DNA from: Chloroflexota bacterium
GTDB lineage: Bacteria > Chloroflexota > Dehalococcoidia > UBA2979
DNA length: 22,591 bases
Direction: 5' to 3'
NCBI GenBank assembly: GCA_947446155.1
Contig: CANFFZ010000022.1
Span: forward strand, 1-22,591
Below the pieces are notes generated by a model. The model saw only the letters and a list, made by a program, of their open reading frames with translations, ran no database searches and had not been told where the DNA came from. Positions within the stretch are counted from its first letter, which is position 1, and the number at the start of each line of letters is the position of its first letter. Made by a program: the position numbers and the translations under genes. Below, piece by piece: positions 1-7,846 of this stretch.

Positions 1-1500
1 GAGCGAGTCGGAGTCCAACTGGTTGGGGCGCAGTTCGGCGCTGGGGGGCTTCTCGATGGAGTTCTCCGGGATGACGGCGCCGAGGGTGTTGCGGTGGCGC
101 GCGAGTTCCCAGACGAGCGTCTTCGGCACATCCTTGATCACAGCGAAGCCGCCGACCATGTCGCCGTACATCGTGGCGTAGCCGCAGGCGTACTCGGACT
201 TGTTGCCGGTGGTCAGCACGAGCGACTTCGGCCGGTGGTTGGACATCGCCATCACCAGCATGCCACGCGCGCGACTCTGCACGTTTTCCCCGGCGACACC
301 GAGGTCATCGGCGCCGAACTCGCGCTCCAGCGTGTCGAGGGCGGCCTGGTGGACGGCCTCGATCGGGAGGGAGACAAGCCGGATCCCCAGCCGTTGCGCC
401 AGATCGACGGCGTCGGAGATCGAGCCTTCCGAGGAGTAGCGCGAGGGCATCGACACACCGGTGACGCGATCCGCGCCCAAGGCGTCGACAGCGATCGCGC
501 CGACGATGGCGGAGTCGATGCCGCCGGAGAGCGCGATGAAGGCGTGCTCGAAGCCGATCTTCTGCACGTAGTCGCGCGTGCCGACGACGAGCGCGCGGTA
601 GGTCTCCGCCACGGTGTTGGCGAGCGGGGCGACGGCGTTCCGGCGTGGCGCGCGGCCGGACTCGGCCTGTGGGGTGACCTCGATGCGACGGACGGGGATC
701 GAGGGCGCGGCGACGCCTCGGAGGCTGCGGAGACGCGAGTCGTGCAACTGCCGCTGGAGGACTTCCTCCACAAGGATGTCCGCGATCAGCAGGTCGTCTT
801 CCATCGAGGCACCGCGCGCGATGATCTCGCCGGAGGCGCCGAACACGACCGAGTTGCCATCAAAGACGAGTTCGTCTTGGCCGCCGACCTGGTTCACGTA
901 GACCAGCGCGACCGTGTTGTCGGCAGCCCTCGTTGCCAGCATGCGTTCGCGGGCGCGGGCCTTACCGGAGTGGAAGGGCGAGGCATTGATATTGACGATG
1001 ACCGCCGCGCCGGCGATCGCGAGGTCCGTAATCGGGCCGCCGGGGTACCAGGCGTCCTCGCAGATCGTGATGCCGACGGGCACGCCGGCGATCGTGACGA
1101 CGAGGGTCTCCGCGCCGGGCTGGAAGTAGCGCTCCTCGTCGAAGACGCCGTAGTTCGGCAGCTTCTGCTTGCGGTAGGTGGCGACGACGCGCCCGTCGTG
1201 GACGACTGCGGCGGCGTTGTAGAGGTGTTGGTCGAACTCGACGCAGCCGACGATGAGCGGCGGTAGCCCCTTCGCCTCCGCGGCGAGCGCCTGGAGGCTG
1301 CGCGCGGCCTCCTCGATGAAGGCGGAACGGAGGAGTTGGTCCTCCGGCGGGTAGCCGGTGATGGCGAGTTCGGTGAACGCGACGACATCAGCATCCTGGG
1401 CGGCGGCCCGGCGGGCGGCGTCGAGGATCTTCGAGCGGTTGCCCTCGAGGTCCCCGACGGTCGTATTCAGTTGGGCGAGCGCCACGCGAAGCGTCTGCAT
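1..1500 (-). CDS. nadE: Glutamine-dependent NAD+ synthetase (3' end beyond window)
   Basis: Makes NAD+ from nicotinate adenine dinucleotide, ATP and glutamine; cytosolic last step of NAD synthesis. I translated 500 codons from ATG at 1500 with no stop before the edge, so about 40-80 C-terminal residues are missing compared with the usual 540-580. Residues 1-260 form the nitrilase-type glutaminase: catalytic Glu44 (FTELAITGYPPED), the Lys in YRKQKLPNYGVFDE (109-122) and Cys147 (ITICEDAW). Residues about 290 onward form the synthetase: the ATP PP-loop SGGIDS at 325-330 and, further on, NKSEYACGYATMYGD. An AAAGG ribosome site lies about 9 nt upstream of the ATG. It is divergent from ctaG and has a good sigma70-like promoter with an inverted repeat just downstream. 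The identification is firm; only the 3' end is unseen. Confidence 0.95.
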   Translation of the reverse strand, partial: MQTLRVALAQLNTTVGDLEGNRSKILDAARRAAAQDADVVAFTELAITGYPPEDQLLRSAFIEEAARSLQALAAEAKGLPPLIVGCVEFDQHLYNAAAVVHDGRVVATYRKQKLPNYGVFDEERYFQPGAETLVVTIAGVPVGITICEDAWYPGGPITDLAIAGAAVIVNINASPFHSGKARARERMLATRAADNTVALVYVNQVGGQDELVFDGNSVVFGASGEIIARGASMEDDLLIADILVEEVLQRQLHDSRLRSLRGVAAPSIPVRRIEVTPQAESGRAPRRNAVAPLANTVAETYRALVVGTRDYVQKIGFEHAFIALSGGIDSAIVGAIAVDALGADRVTGVSMPSRYSSEGSISDAVDLAQRLGIRLVSLPIEAVHQAALDTLEREFGADDLGVAGENVQSRARGMLVMAMSNHRPKSLVLTTGNKSEYACGYATMYGDMVGGFAVIKDVPKTLVWELARHRNTLGAVIPENSIEKPPSAELRPNQLDSDSL

Positions 1501-1542
1501 CGGAGTGCCTTTCGGCGGGGGCGGCCCGGTGGCCGGAGGTGA

Positions 1543-1566
1543 TTGCGTACTTACTACGCAAAGTAC
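1543..1566. promoter_or_regulatory. Inverted repeat, candidate operator for nadE
   Basis: TTGCGTA (1543-1549) and TACGCAA (1555-1561) form a perfect 7-bp inverted repeat with a 5-nt spacer. A second overlapping pair, GTACTT (1547-1552) and AAGTAC (1561-1566), reuses part of it. The site lies about 8-26 nt downstream of the predicted nadE start point, a typical repressor position, in the nadE-ctaG divergent gap. The cognate regulator is not identifiable from the window. Confidence 0.4.
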
Positions 1567-1575
1567 CCGGAATCG

Positions 1576-1604
1576 ATGCTAGACGGCGGGCGGAGGGGCG
1601 TCAA
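1576..1604 (-). promoter_or_regulatory. Predicted sigma70-type promoter of nadE
   Basis: On the minus strand TTGACG (1604-1599) is followed by a 17-nt spacer and TAGCAT (1581-1576), close to TTGACA/TATAAT. Transcription would start near 1569, giving a leader of about 70 nt before the nadE ATG. Predicted by eye only. Confidence 0.5.
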
Positions 1605-1708
1605 CGAAGGGAAGCGCGCGAGGGTCGGCGAATCTTACGGCCCCCTCCGCTCGCGTGCGCCTCGAACGGGCGTGCCCGAGACTAGGGGGCACCCACTAGG
1701 AGGACGCC

Positions 1709-2665
1709 ATGGCCAGCCCCGACTTCGCCCCCACCGGCCTCGAGTGGGCGGCGCACGATGTGATCAACGAAAGCGCCAAGTGGTGGACGGCCTGGAACTT
1801 CGACCCGCAGTTCCTGATCCCGATCGTACTGGTCGGCTTCTGGTACGCCCGAGGGTTGCGCCGCTGGCCGGAGCGCTCACGCGAGCACTCGTCGTGGCGG
1901 GTGTCGTCCTACTACGCCGGGCTAATCGTGCTGGTACTGGCGTTCGAGTCACCCCTCGACCGGCTGGGCGAGCACCAGTTCTCGATGCACATGATCCAGC
2001 ACAACGTGGTGATGATGTTCGTGCCGCCGCTCATCCTCCTCGGCGCACCCACGACACCGATGCTGCGCGGAATACCTCGATGGCTGCGGCAGGGCGTCGT
2101 GCGGCCGGTGGCGGGGAACGCCGTCGCGCGCGCGGTATATCGAGTGGTGACGTTCCCGATCGTGGCGATGGCGCTGTTCGCGATGTCGCAGTGGGGATGG
2201 CACCTCTACCCCGGCCTGTACGACCGAGCGCTGAACGAGGATTGGCTGCATAACCTCCAGCACGCCTCGTTCCTGCTGGTGTCGATGATCTTCTGGTGGA
2301 ACATCATCGATCCGAAGCCACTGCACTCGCGCATCCCGCCGCTCGCGCGGATCCTGTACTTCTACGGCGCGATGATCCCGAAGCACATCCTGTCGGCGTT
2401 CATCGTCTTTGCGGACGAGCCGTTCTACCCCACCTACGAGCGCGTGTACCGCTTCCTGCCCGGCTCGCCGCTGGAGGACCAGCAACTCGCGGGGCTGCTG
2501 ATGTGGGTGCCGTTCGGTGAACTGCTGAACCTGATCACGGCGGGCATCATTCTGGGCTTCTGGTTCAAGCGTGGGAACGACGAGCAGCTCGCGAAGGAGG
2601 CCGCCGAGGACGCCCTCGCCGCCTCGCAGGCGGCATCGCGAACCGCTGCAGGCAGCACCGGCTAA
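1709..2665 (+). CDS. ctaG: Cytochrome c oxidase assembly protein, caa3_CtaG family (first copy)
   Basis: Integral membrane factor of the caa3-CtaG family, needed for assembly of active caa3 oxidase and thought to help load copper into subunit I. 318 aa with about seven hydrophobic segments. Recognisable elements are the WPERSR loop (53-58), the HMIQHNVVMMFVPPLILLG block (94-112) with His94 and His98, WGWH near 165, and HNLQH (181-185). ATG at 1709 is preceded by a perfect AGGAGG at 1698-1703. The next gene begins 2 nt after the stop and encodes a paralogue. The tail (290-318) is a hydrophilic Ala/Glu-rich cytosolic stretch. Family call firm; specific partner inferred from the convergent cox operon. 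Confidence 0.9.
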   Translation: MASPDFAPTGLEWAAHDVINESAKWWTAWNFDPQFLIPIVLVGFWYARGLRRWPERSREHSSWRVSSYYAGLIVLVLAFESPLDRLGEHQFSMHMIQHNVVMMFVPPLILLGAPTTPMLRGIPRWLRQGVVRPVAGNAVARAVYRVVTFPIVAMALFAMSQWGWHLYPGLYDRALNEDWLHNLQHASFLLVSMIFWWNIIDPKPLHSRIPPLARILYFYGAMIPKHILSAFIVFADEPFYPTYERVYRFLPGSPLEDQQLAGLLMWVPFGELLNLITAGIILGFWFKRGNDEQLAKEAAEDALAASQAASRTAAGSTG

Positions 2666-2667
2666 CG

Positions 2668-3558
2668 ATGCTGCTGCTGCCCCCGGGCGCAACCGACGCG
2701 CTGCGTGTCGCCCACGAGGTGGCCCCCGATGGGCGCATCTGGTGGCAGGTCTGGCGCCTCGACCCCACGTTCTTGATACCGGTGGCGCTGCTGGCCTGGT
2801 GGTACCTGCGCGGCCTGCGGGAGTGGCCCGAGCGGTCGAGGCCACACCCACGCTGGCGGACGGGAATGTTCCTCGCCGGGGTCGCCCTGCTCGCGCTCGC
2901 GCAGGAGTCGCCACTCGACCGGCTGGCGGCACACCATCTGACGTTTCACATGGTCCAGCACGAGATCGTGATGATGATCGCGGTCCCGGCGATCCTGCTG
3001 GGTGCGCCCGCCACGCCCCTGCTGCGGGGGATGCCTCAGTGGTTGCGCCAGGGCGTCGTCCGGCGGGTCGCCGCGAGCCGCCTCGGTAGCAGCGCCTACC
3101 GAGGGCTCACGAACCCGGGCGCTGCCGCCGTCGTCTTCATCGGCACGGTATGGGCGTGGCACCTCGTGCCCGGGTGGTACGACGCGGCGTTCCAGCAGCC
3201 GTCGCTGCACGTGTTCCAGCACGCCTCGTTCGCCTTCGCTGCGACGCTGTTCTGGTGGAATGTGATCGAGGCTGCCCCGCACCGACCTCGGCTGGAGGCG
3301 ATGCCTCGGGTGCTCTACCTGCTCGTGGTGGGGGCACTGAAGGACGGGGCGGCGGCGTTCATCGTGTTCGCCTCGCTGCCGCTGTACCAGGAGTACGGGC
3401 ACATCGCGCGGATCGTCACGGCGTGGACGCCGCTGCGGGACCAGCAGATCGGGGGCCTCGTGATGTGGATCCCGGGCACGATCATCATGCTGGGGGCGGC
3501 GGGCGCGATCTTCCTCGGATGGTTCCAGGCCGAGGACGCCCCACCCGCCGAGGGCTAG
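2668..3558 (+). CDS. ctaG: Cytochrome c oxidase assembly protein, caa3_CtaG family (second copy)
   Basis: Second CtaG paralogue, 296 aa, directly behind the first and probably translationally coupled (2-nt gap, no clear ribosome site of its own). It aligns with copy 1 almost without gaps over residues 30-290: DPTFLIP (32-38), WPERSR (53-58), ESPLDRL (80-86), HMVQH (94-98), GAPATPLLRGMPQWLRQGVV, and the WAWH and HVFQHASF blocks. Putative copper-binding His94 and His98 sit at the same positions as in copy 1. The two proteins look roughly half identical by eye. It lacks the long Ala/Glu-rich tail. The separate roles of the two copies are unknown; division of labour between oxidases or dosage are both possible. 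Confidence 0.88.
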   Translation: MLLLPPGATDALRVAHEVAPDGRIWWQVWRLDPTFLIPVALLAWWYLRGLREWPERSRPHPRWRTGMFLAGVALLALAQESPLDRLAAHHLTFHMVQHEIVMMIAVPAILLGAPATPLLRGMPQWLRQGVVRRVAASRLGSSAYRGLTNPGAAAVVFIGTVWAWHLVPGWYDAAFQQPSLHVFQHASFAFAATLFWWNVIEAAPHRPRLEAMPRVLYLLVVGALKDGAAAFIVFASLPLYQEYGHIARIVTAWTPLRDQQIGGLVMWIPGTIIMLGAAGAIFLGWFQAEDAPPAEG

Positions 3559-3566
3559 GCACCGGA

Positions 3567-3612
3567 CACACAAGCAGAAGGCCCGTCGCGTGACGGGCCT
3601 TCTGCTTGTGTG
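3567..3612. terminator. Bidirectional hairpin terminator between ctaG2 and coxIV
   Basis: A 21-bp perfect stem (3567-3587 with 3592-3612) closed by a 4-nt GCGT loop. It begins 8 nt after the ctaG2 stop and ends 15 nt before the coxIV stop, between convergent genes, so it can end transcription both ways. There is no long T tract, as is common in high-GC bacteria. Confidence 0.8.
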
Positions 3613-3627
3613 CGCCTCGGAAGGTAG

Positions 3628-3990
3628 CTAGTGCTGGGGGGCGGTCTGCTGGCCCTCGGGGATGCCGCCGACGGCATCGGTGCTGTCGTTCCAGAAGAGC
3701 GCGAGCAGGGCAATCATGATGCAGGTCGCGAGGACGAGGCCGAAGAGGAACAGCCGCGTGAGCAGGCGGTTCTCGAACTTCAGGTGCATGAAGATCGCGA
3801 TGACGATGGCGAACTTCACGGCCGACAGCCCGATCAGCAGCGTGATCATGAGCCCGTGCGGAAGGGAAGAGTAGGAGAGGAAGAGCTCCACGGCCGTGAT
3901 CACGGTCAGGAGCAGGCCAGTCATCACATACTGACGGATCGTCGACGACGGGTGCTCGTCGCCGTGGTGAATCTCGTGTTCCATCGCCAT
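3628..3990 (-). CDS. ctaF: Cytochrome c oxidase subunit IV (caa3 type)
   Basis: Small accessory subunit of the caa3 oxidase, 120 aa, with three predicted membrane helices at about 22-41, 48-70 and 80-101. The AIVIAIFMHLKFE stretch (61-73) is the hallmark of the bacterial subunit IV family (COX4_pro type). The N-terminus is His/Glu-rich (MEHEIHHGDEHP). Two in-frame ATGs are close together; GGAG 6 nt upstream favours the first (3990). It is the last gene of the cox operon, 35 nt after coxIII, and ends at the shared hairpin. Confidence 0.88.
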   Translation of the reverse strand: MAMEHEIHHGDEHPSSTIRQYVMTGLLLTVITAVELFLSYSSLPHGLMITLLIGLSAVKFAIVIAIFMHLKFENRLLTRLFLFGLVLATCIMIALLALFWNDSTDAVGGIPEGQQTAPQH

Positions 3991-4025
3991 CGGTGTCTCC
4001 GATCCTCGAGCCGTGCGGTCCCGGT

Positions 4026-4619
4026 TTACGGGATGAGGTAGATCAGCGTGAAGATGACGATCCAGACAATGTCGACGAAGTGCCAGTACAGCCCCGCGAT
4101 GTCGACGTGCAGGGCGACTTCCTTGCCCAGCCCATTCCGGCGGCCAGAGGCTACCAGCAGCGAGGCCAGGTAGAGGACGCCGACACCAACGTGCGTGCCG
4201 TGCAGGCCAGTCAGGACGAAGAATGTCGCGCCGAACTGGTTGGTGCCGAGGTTCAGACCGAGGTGGGCGAAGTGGCGGAACTCGTAGACCTGGAAGCCGA
4301 GGAAGGCGAGGCCGAGCAGGATGGTCGCGAGGAGCATCCCCTTCATCAGGCCGAGGCGGTTGTGCTGCGCGCCGAACACCGCCAGCACCATCGTGAGACT
4401 CGACATGAGAAGCACGAACGTCGAGGTCGACGTCAGCGGGATGTCGAGGACGTCAGCCGGCAGCGGCCCCACGATCGAGTCGCCCCTGAAGATGAGATAG
4501 GTGGAGATCAGCGAGCCGAAGAAGAGACACTCAGACGCGAGGAAAATCCACATCAACATCTTCCGGTTGTCGATCCCGGTGGTGGTGTGGTGCTGGGATT
4601 CTGCGTGGGCTGCGGCCAT
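4026..4619 (-). CDS. ctaE: Cytochrome c oxidase subunit III (5-helix form)
   Basis: Core subunit III of the heme-copper oxidase, which stabilises subunit I and supports proton uptake. 197 aa with five helices, the short form typical of caa3 oxidases (seven helices in mitochondrial-type proteins). Family marks: WIFLASE (24-30), GFQVYEF (108-114) with Glu113, FFVLTGLHGTHVGVG (133-147), and the C-terminal YWHFVDIVWI. GAGGAG lies 6 nt before ATG 4619. It sits 39 nt behind coxI. Confidence 0.95.
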   Translation of the reverse strand: MAAAHAESQHHTTTGIDNRKMLMWIFLASECLFFGSLISTYLIFRGDSIVGPLPADVLDIPLTSTSTFVLLMSSLTMVLAVFGAQHNRLGLMKGMLLATILLGLAFLGFQVYEFRHFAHLGLNLGTNQFGATFFVLTGLHGTHVGVGVLYLASLLVASGRRNGLGKEVALHVDIAGLYWHFVDIVWIVIFTLIYLIP

Positions 4620-4658
4620 CGTCTGCTCCTCGTGCGTCGCGCTGATTGAAGGCGCTCG

Positions 4659-6461
4659 CTACTCCGTGGGCTCCAGTGCCCAGCCCCACACTGCGTAGTA
4701 GGCGACGACGACGCCGAGGGCGGTGATCGCCAGGCTCGACAGCGCGCCGACGCCGATCAGCAGGATGCCGATGCCCAGGATGAGCGGCATGTAGGACGGC
4801 GGCGGCATGTGGATGTGCATGTGCGCGGGCTTCTCCGGCGTCACGATGCCATGGTCACGGTTGTACCAGACCGGATCGCGGTCACGGACGACCGGCACGA
4901 CATCGAAGTTGTGCTCCGGCGGCGGTGAGGTCGTGGCCCACTCGAGAGTTGCGCCACCCCACGGGTCGTTGCCAGCGTCGGGTGGCTTACGGAAGGTCTT
5001 GAAGACGTTCACGAGGAACAGGAACACACCCACGGCGATGGTGTACGACCCGATCGTCGCCACGAAGTTCCACGTCTCCCAGCCTAGGCCAGCGTCGTAT
5101 GTGTAGATACGTCGCGGCATGCCCGCGAGCCCGAGGAAGTGCATCGGGAAGAAGGTCAGGTTCATGCCGATGAAGATGAACCAGAAGCCGACCTTGCCCA
5201 GCGTTTCGTCCAGCAGCCGTCCGGTCATCTTCGGGAACCAGTAGTAGAGGCCCGAGAAGATGCCCATGATCGCGCCGCCGAACAGCACGTAGTGGATGTG
5301 CGCGACAACGAAGTAGGAGTCCTGGTGCTGGCCGTCGACCGAGGGCGACGCGTGCATCACACCGGAGATACCGCCAATGGTGAACAGCGCAACGAAGGCG
5401 ATCGAGTAGTACGTCGCCACGGTCATCTTGATGTTGCCGCCGTACATGGTGCCCAGCCAGTTGAACACCTTGATACCGGTCGGGACGCCGATCGCCATCG
5501 TGCTCGCTGAGAAGACGTACTGCGGCACGGTGCCGAGGCCCGTGGTGAACATGTGGTGGCTCCACACGCCGAAGCCGAGGACGCCGATGGACGCGCCCGC
5601 CATCACGATGGCCGTGTAGCCGAACAGCGGCTTGCGGGACATCACCGGGAGGACCTCGGAGACGATGCCCATGGACGGCAGGATCAGGACGTACACCTCT
5701 GGGTGGCCGAAGACCCAGAAGAGGTGCTGCCAGAGGATCGGGTCACCTCCGGCGTCGGGGGTGAAGAAGTTGGTGCCGAAGTTGCGGTCGAAGTAGAGCT
5801 GAACCAAGGCGACGGTGATGACCGGCAGCGACAGGATCAGCAGGAAGGCGACCACGAGGGTCATCCACATGTAGACCGGGAGCCGCATCATCGTCATACC
5901 GGGCGCGCGCATGTTGATGATCGTCACTGCGAAGTTCAGCGAGGACATCAACGACGCGAGGCCGGCGATGAACAGGCCGACGGTGTAGAAGTCCATGCCC
6001 TTGTCCGGGGCGAATTCCTTCTCAGTCAGCGGGGCGTATGCGAACCAGCCGGCTGACGGAGCCTCACCGAAGAAGAACGATGAAGTCAGGATGAGGCCGC
6101 CGGACAGCAGCACCCAGTACGAGAGCGCGTTCAGGCGGGGGAACGCGACGTCGCGCGCGCCAATGTGCAGCGGGATGAAGTAGTTAAAGAACGCGGCACC
6201 CATGGGCATGATCGCTAAGAAGATCATGGTCAGGGCATGCATGGTGAAAAGCTGGTTGTAGAGGGCGGCTTCCACCACAGTGCCGTTCGGGACGGCGAGC
6301 TGGCTGCGCACGAGGACGGCCTCGATGCCACCGACTAGGAAGAACGTGAAGCCCGTGATGAGGTAGAGGGCGCCGATCTTCTTGTGGTCGACCGTAGTCA
6401 TCCACTTCCAGACCGTGCTCTCCTCGCGCGTGTGGCCGAGGGTCCCGACAGCAGTCGCCAT
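4659..6461 (-). CDS. ctaD: Cytochrome c oxidase subunit I (A1-type heme-copper oxidase)
   Basis: Catalytic subunit that reduces O2 to water and pumps protons; binds a low-spin heme, a high-spin heme and CuB. 600 aa. Visible ligands: His75 and His390 (low-spin heme), His388 (high-spin heme), His253, His302 and His303 (CuB), and Tyr257, the cross-linked tyrosine in GHPEVY. Glu255 (D-channel end), Asp104 with Asn111 (D-channel entry, GARDVAFPRLN) and Lys331 (K-channel, GVPTGIKVFNW) make this an A1-type pump. Twelve core helices are followed by a linker and two extra helices (559-595) preceded by a His/Met stretch, AHMHIHMPPPSY. GGAGG lies 7 nt before ATG 6461. It is 87 nt downstream of coxII. 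Confidence 0.97.
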   Translation of the reverse strand: MATAVGTLGHTREESTVWKWMTTVDHKKIGALYLITGFTFFLVGGIEAVLVRSQLAVPNGTVVEAALYNQLFTMHALTMIFLAIMPMGAAFFNYFIPLHIGARDVAFPRLNALSYWVLLSGGLILTSSFFFGEAPSAGWFAYAPLTEKEFAPDKGMDFYTVGLFIAGLASLMSSLNFAVTIINMRAPGMTMMRLPVYMWMTLVVAFLLILSLPVITVALVQLYFDRNFGTNFFTPDAGGDPILWQHLFWVFGHPEVYVLILPSMGIVSEVLPVMSRKPLFGYTAIVMAGASIGVLGFGVWSHHMFTTGLGTVPQYVFSASTMAIGVPTGIKVFNWLGTMYGGNIKMTVATYYSIAFVALFTIGGISGVMHASPSVDGQHQDSYFVVAHIHYVLFGGAIMGIFSGLYYWFPKMTGRLLDETLGKVGFWFIFIGMNLTFFPMHFLGLAGMPRRIYTYDAGLGWETWNFVATIGSYTIAVGVFLFLVNVFKTFRKPPDAGNDPWGGATLEWATTSPPPEHNFDVVPVVRDRDPVWYNRDHGIVTPEKPAHMHIHMPPPSYMPLILGIGILLIGVGALSSLAITALGVVVAYYAVWGWALEPTE

Positions 6462-6548
6462 CTACCGTCCTCCAACCATGCGGCACGCCGTCGGCCGCCA
6501 GATGCTCATCGCGTGCGCCAGTGGGCGCATCAGGTGCAGGGCCCATCC

Positions 6549-7589
6549 CTACTTCAGGCTGCCCAGATACGCCGTCAGTTTCTGGATCTGGTCTTCGCTC
6601 AGGCCCAAGTTGGGCATCTTCGAACCCGGCTTCACGGCCGGTGGGTCACTCAGCCACTTGTGCAGGCCGTCCGGGGTATTCGCCAGCACGCCGGAGGCGA
6701 TCGTCGTACGCGAGCCGATGTGCGTCAGGTTCGGCCCGAGCTTGCCTACGGCAATCGCATTCCCCTGCACTGTGTGGCAACCGACGCAGCCCGACAGGGT
6801 GAACTGCTGTTCGCCGGCCTTCGCGATGTCCGTCGTGGACTTGGCGGCGTCGGCCACTGTCGCCTTCGCCCAGGTGTCGAAGTTCGCCTCGGTGTCCACG
6901 AAGACGCGGAAGCGCATATTGGCGTGGGAAGCGCCACAGAACTCGGCGCACTGCGCGAGGTAGGCGTCAGCCCGGGCGGTGTCCGGGGTGAACCAGAGGT
7001 GGTTCTCGTGGCCCGGCATCATGTCAACCTTGCCGACCAACTGCGGCACCCAGAACGAGTGGATGACGTCGTTGGACTTCAGTTTGATGCTGACCGCTCG
7101 GTCAACCGGTACGTGCAGTTCGTTGGCCGTCGTGATGCCGAGTTCCGGGTACTGGAATTCGAACCACCACTGGTGGCCGATGGCGATGACTTCGAGGGCG
7201 CCCTCGGGCGGGTCGGCGGTGTTCTGAGCGATGGCCCTGAACGAGGGCACCATCATCGCGACCACGATGAGCACCGGGACAACCAGCAGGACGGCCTCGA
7301 GCTTCGAGTTGCCGTGGAATTGCTGGGTGGTGGCGCCCTCCTTCTCGCGGAACATCAGCGTGAAAGCGAGGGTCAGAATGAGGATGAAGACGAACACGAC
7401 GGCAGCGAGCCAGAAGACGAACTCGTAGACCGTGTGGATGTTGTGCGTGTTATCCGACATCGGACGCCAGGTGCTCTGCGGCGTGTCCGCAGAGTCGACG
7501 AAAGCGAGGTAACAGAGCCAAGAAATAACGCCGACTACGACGCTCGAGAAGGCGATCGCGATGATCCGACCGGGTCCAGACCTGCCCAC
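6549..7589 (-). CDS. ctaC: Cytochrome c oxidase subunit II with fused cytochrome c domain
   Basis: Electron-entry subunit of a caa3 oxidase. I take GTG 7589 as the start (346 aa) because GGGGGG lies 5 nt upstream and a membrane segment follows at once. The open frame reaches 7796, but the extra 69 residues are Arg-rich and overlap the promoter. Three hydrophobic segments occur at 11-32, 54-80 and 97-121; the first may be cleaved. The CuA site is complete: His177, Cys214, Glu216, Cys218, His222 and Met225. A C-terminal class I cytochrome c follows: CVGCH at 268-272 and axial Met325 (PGSKMPNLG). Heme attachment to it needs the adjacent ccm operon. First gene of the cox operon. Confidence 0.93.
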   Translation of the reverse strand: MGRSGPGRIIAIAFSSVVVGVISWLCYLAFVDSADTPQSTWRPMSDNTHNIHTVYEFVFWLAAVVFVFILILTLAFTLMFREKEGATTQQFHGNSKLEAVLLVVPVLIVVAMMVPSFRAIAQNTADPPEGALEVIAIGHQWWFEFQYPELGITTANELHVPVDRAVSIKLKSNDVIHSFWVPQLVGKVDMMPGHENHLWFTPDTARADAYLAQCAEFCGASHANMRFRVFVDTEANFDTWAKATVADAAKSTTDIAKAGEQQFTLSGCVGCHTVQGNAIAVGKLGPNLTHIGSRTTIASGVLANTPDGLHKWLSDPPAVKPGSKMPNLGLSEDQIQKLTAYLGSLK

Positions 7590-7683
7590 AGCGTCCCCCC
7601 GTACCTGTCTCGACCGCGCTCTCGCGGCTCCATCACAGCGCGACGCGCGCACGATGAGCCCGGGACACCCCCGCAGCCCACCC

Positions 7684-7712
7684 ATGATGGCCGCCACCCG
7701 CTGAAGGGTCAA
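7684..7712 (-). promoter_or_regulatory. Predicted promoter of the cox operon
   Basis: On the minus strand TTGACC (7712-7707), a 17-nt spacer and CATCAT (7689-7684). The start point would be near 7677, leaving a leader of about 88 nt to the coxII GTG. It also argues against the longer coxII frame, whose first codons would lie upstream of the promoter. Confidence 0.45.
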
Positions 7713-7806
7713 GCGCGAAGCCCTCGATCGAGCCCCGATCGCGAATCCAGAAGGCGCCCGGAACGAATCCGCGCGCACCCGCCGCGGCGGCGACAACCGT
7801 CACCGG

Positions 7807-7836
7807 TTGAAGTCATGCCACGCGGACACCTAGCCT
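7807..7836 (+). promoter_or_regulatory. Possible promoter of the tlpA-ccm-ctaB operon
   Basis: TTGAAG (7807-7812), an 18-nt spacer and TAGCCT (7831-7836). Only 10 nt separate the -10 from the tlpA ATG and no Shine-Dalgarno is visible, so the message would be leaderless or nearly so. The gap 7590-7846 otherwise holds only the cox promoter and leader. Confidence 0.3.
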
Positions 7837-7846
7837 CGTACTCCTG

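Noticed and set aside
94..1266. Long plus-strand open frame opposite nadE
   Set aside because: Antisense to a clearly conserved enzyme; composition rich in Arg/Asp/Gly/Val as expected from the complement of high-GC codons; no family pattern.
1949..3573. Minus-strand open frames opposite the two ctaG genes
   Set aside because: Arg/Pro-rich shadow translations; the plus strand carries clear CtaG motifs over the same stretch.
7590..7796. N-terminal extension of coxII to 7796
   Set aside because: Arg-rich, no ribosome site, and runs through the predicted promoter; GTG 7589 has a GGGGGG site and directly precedes the first helix.
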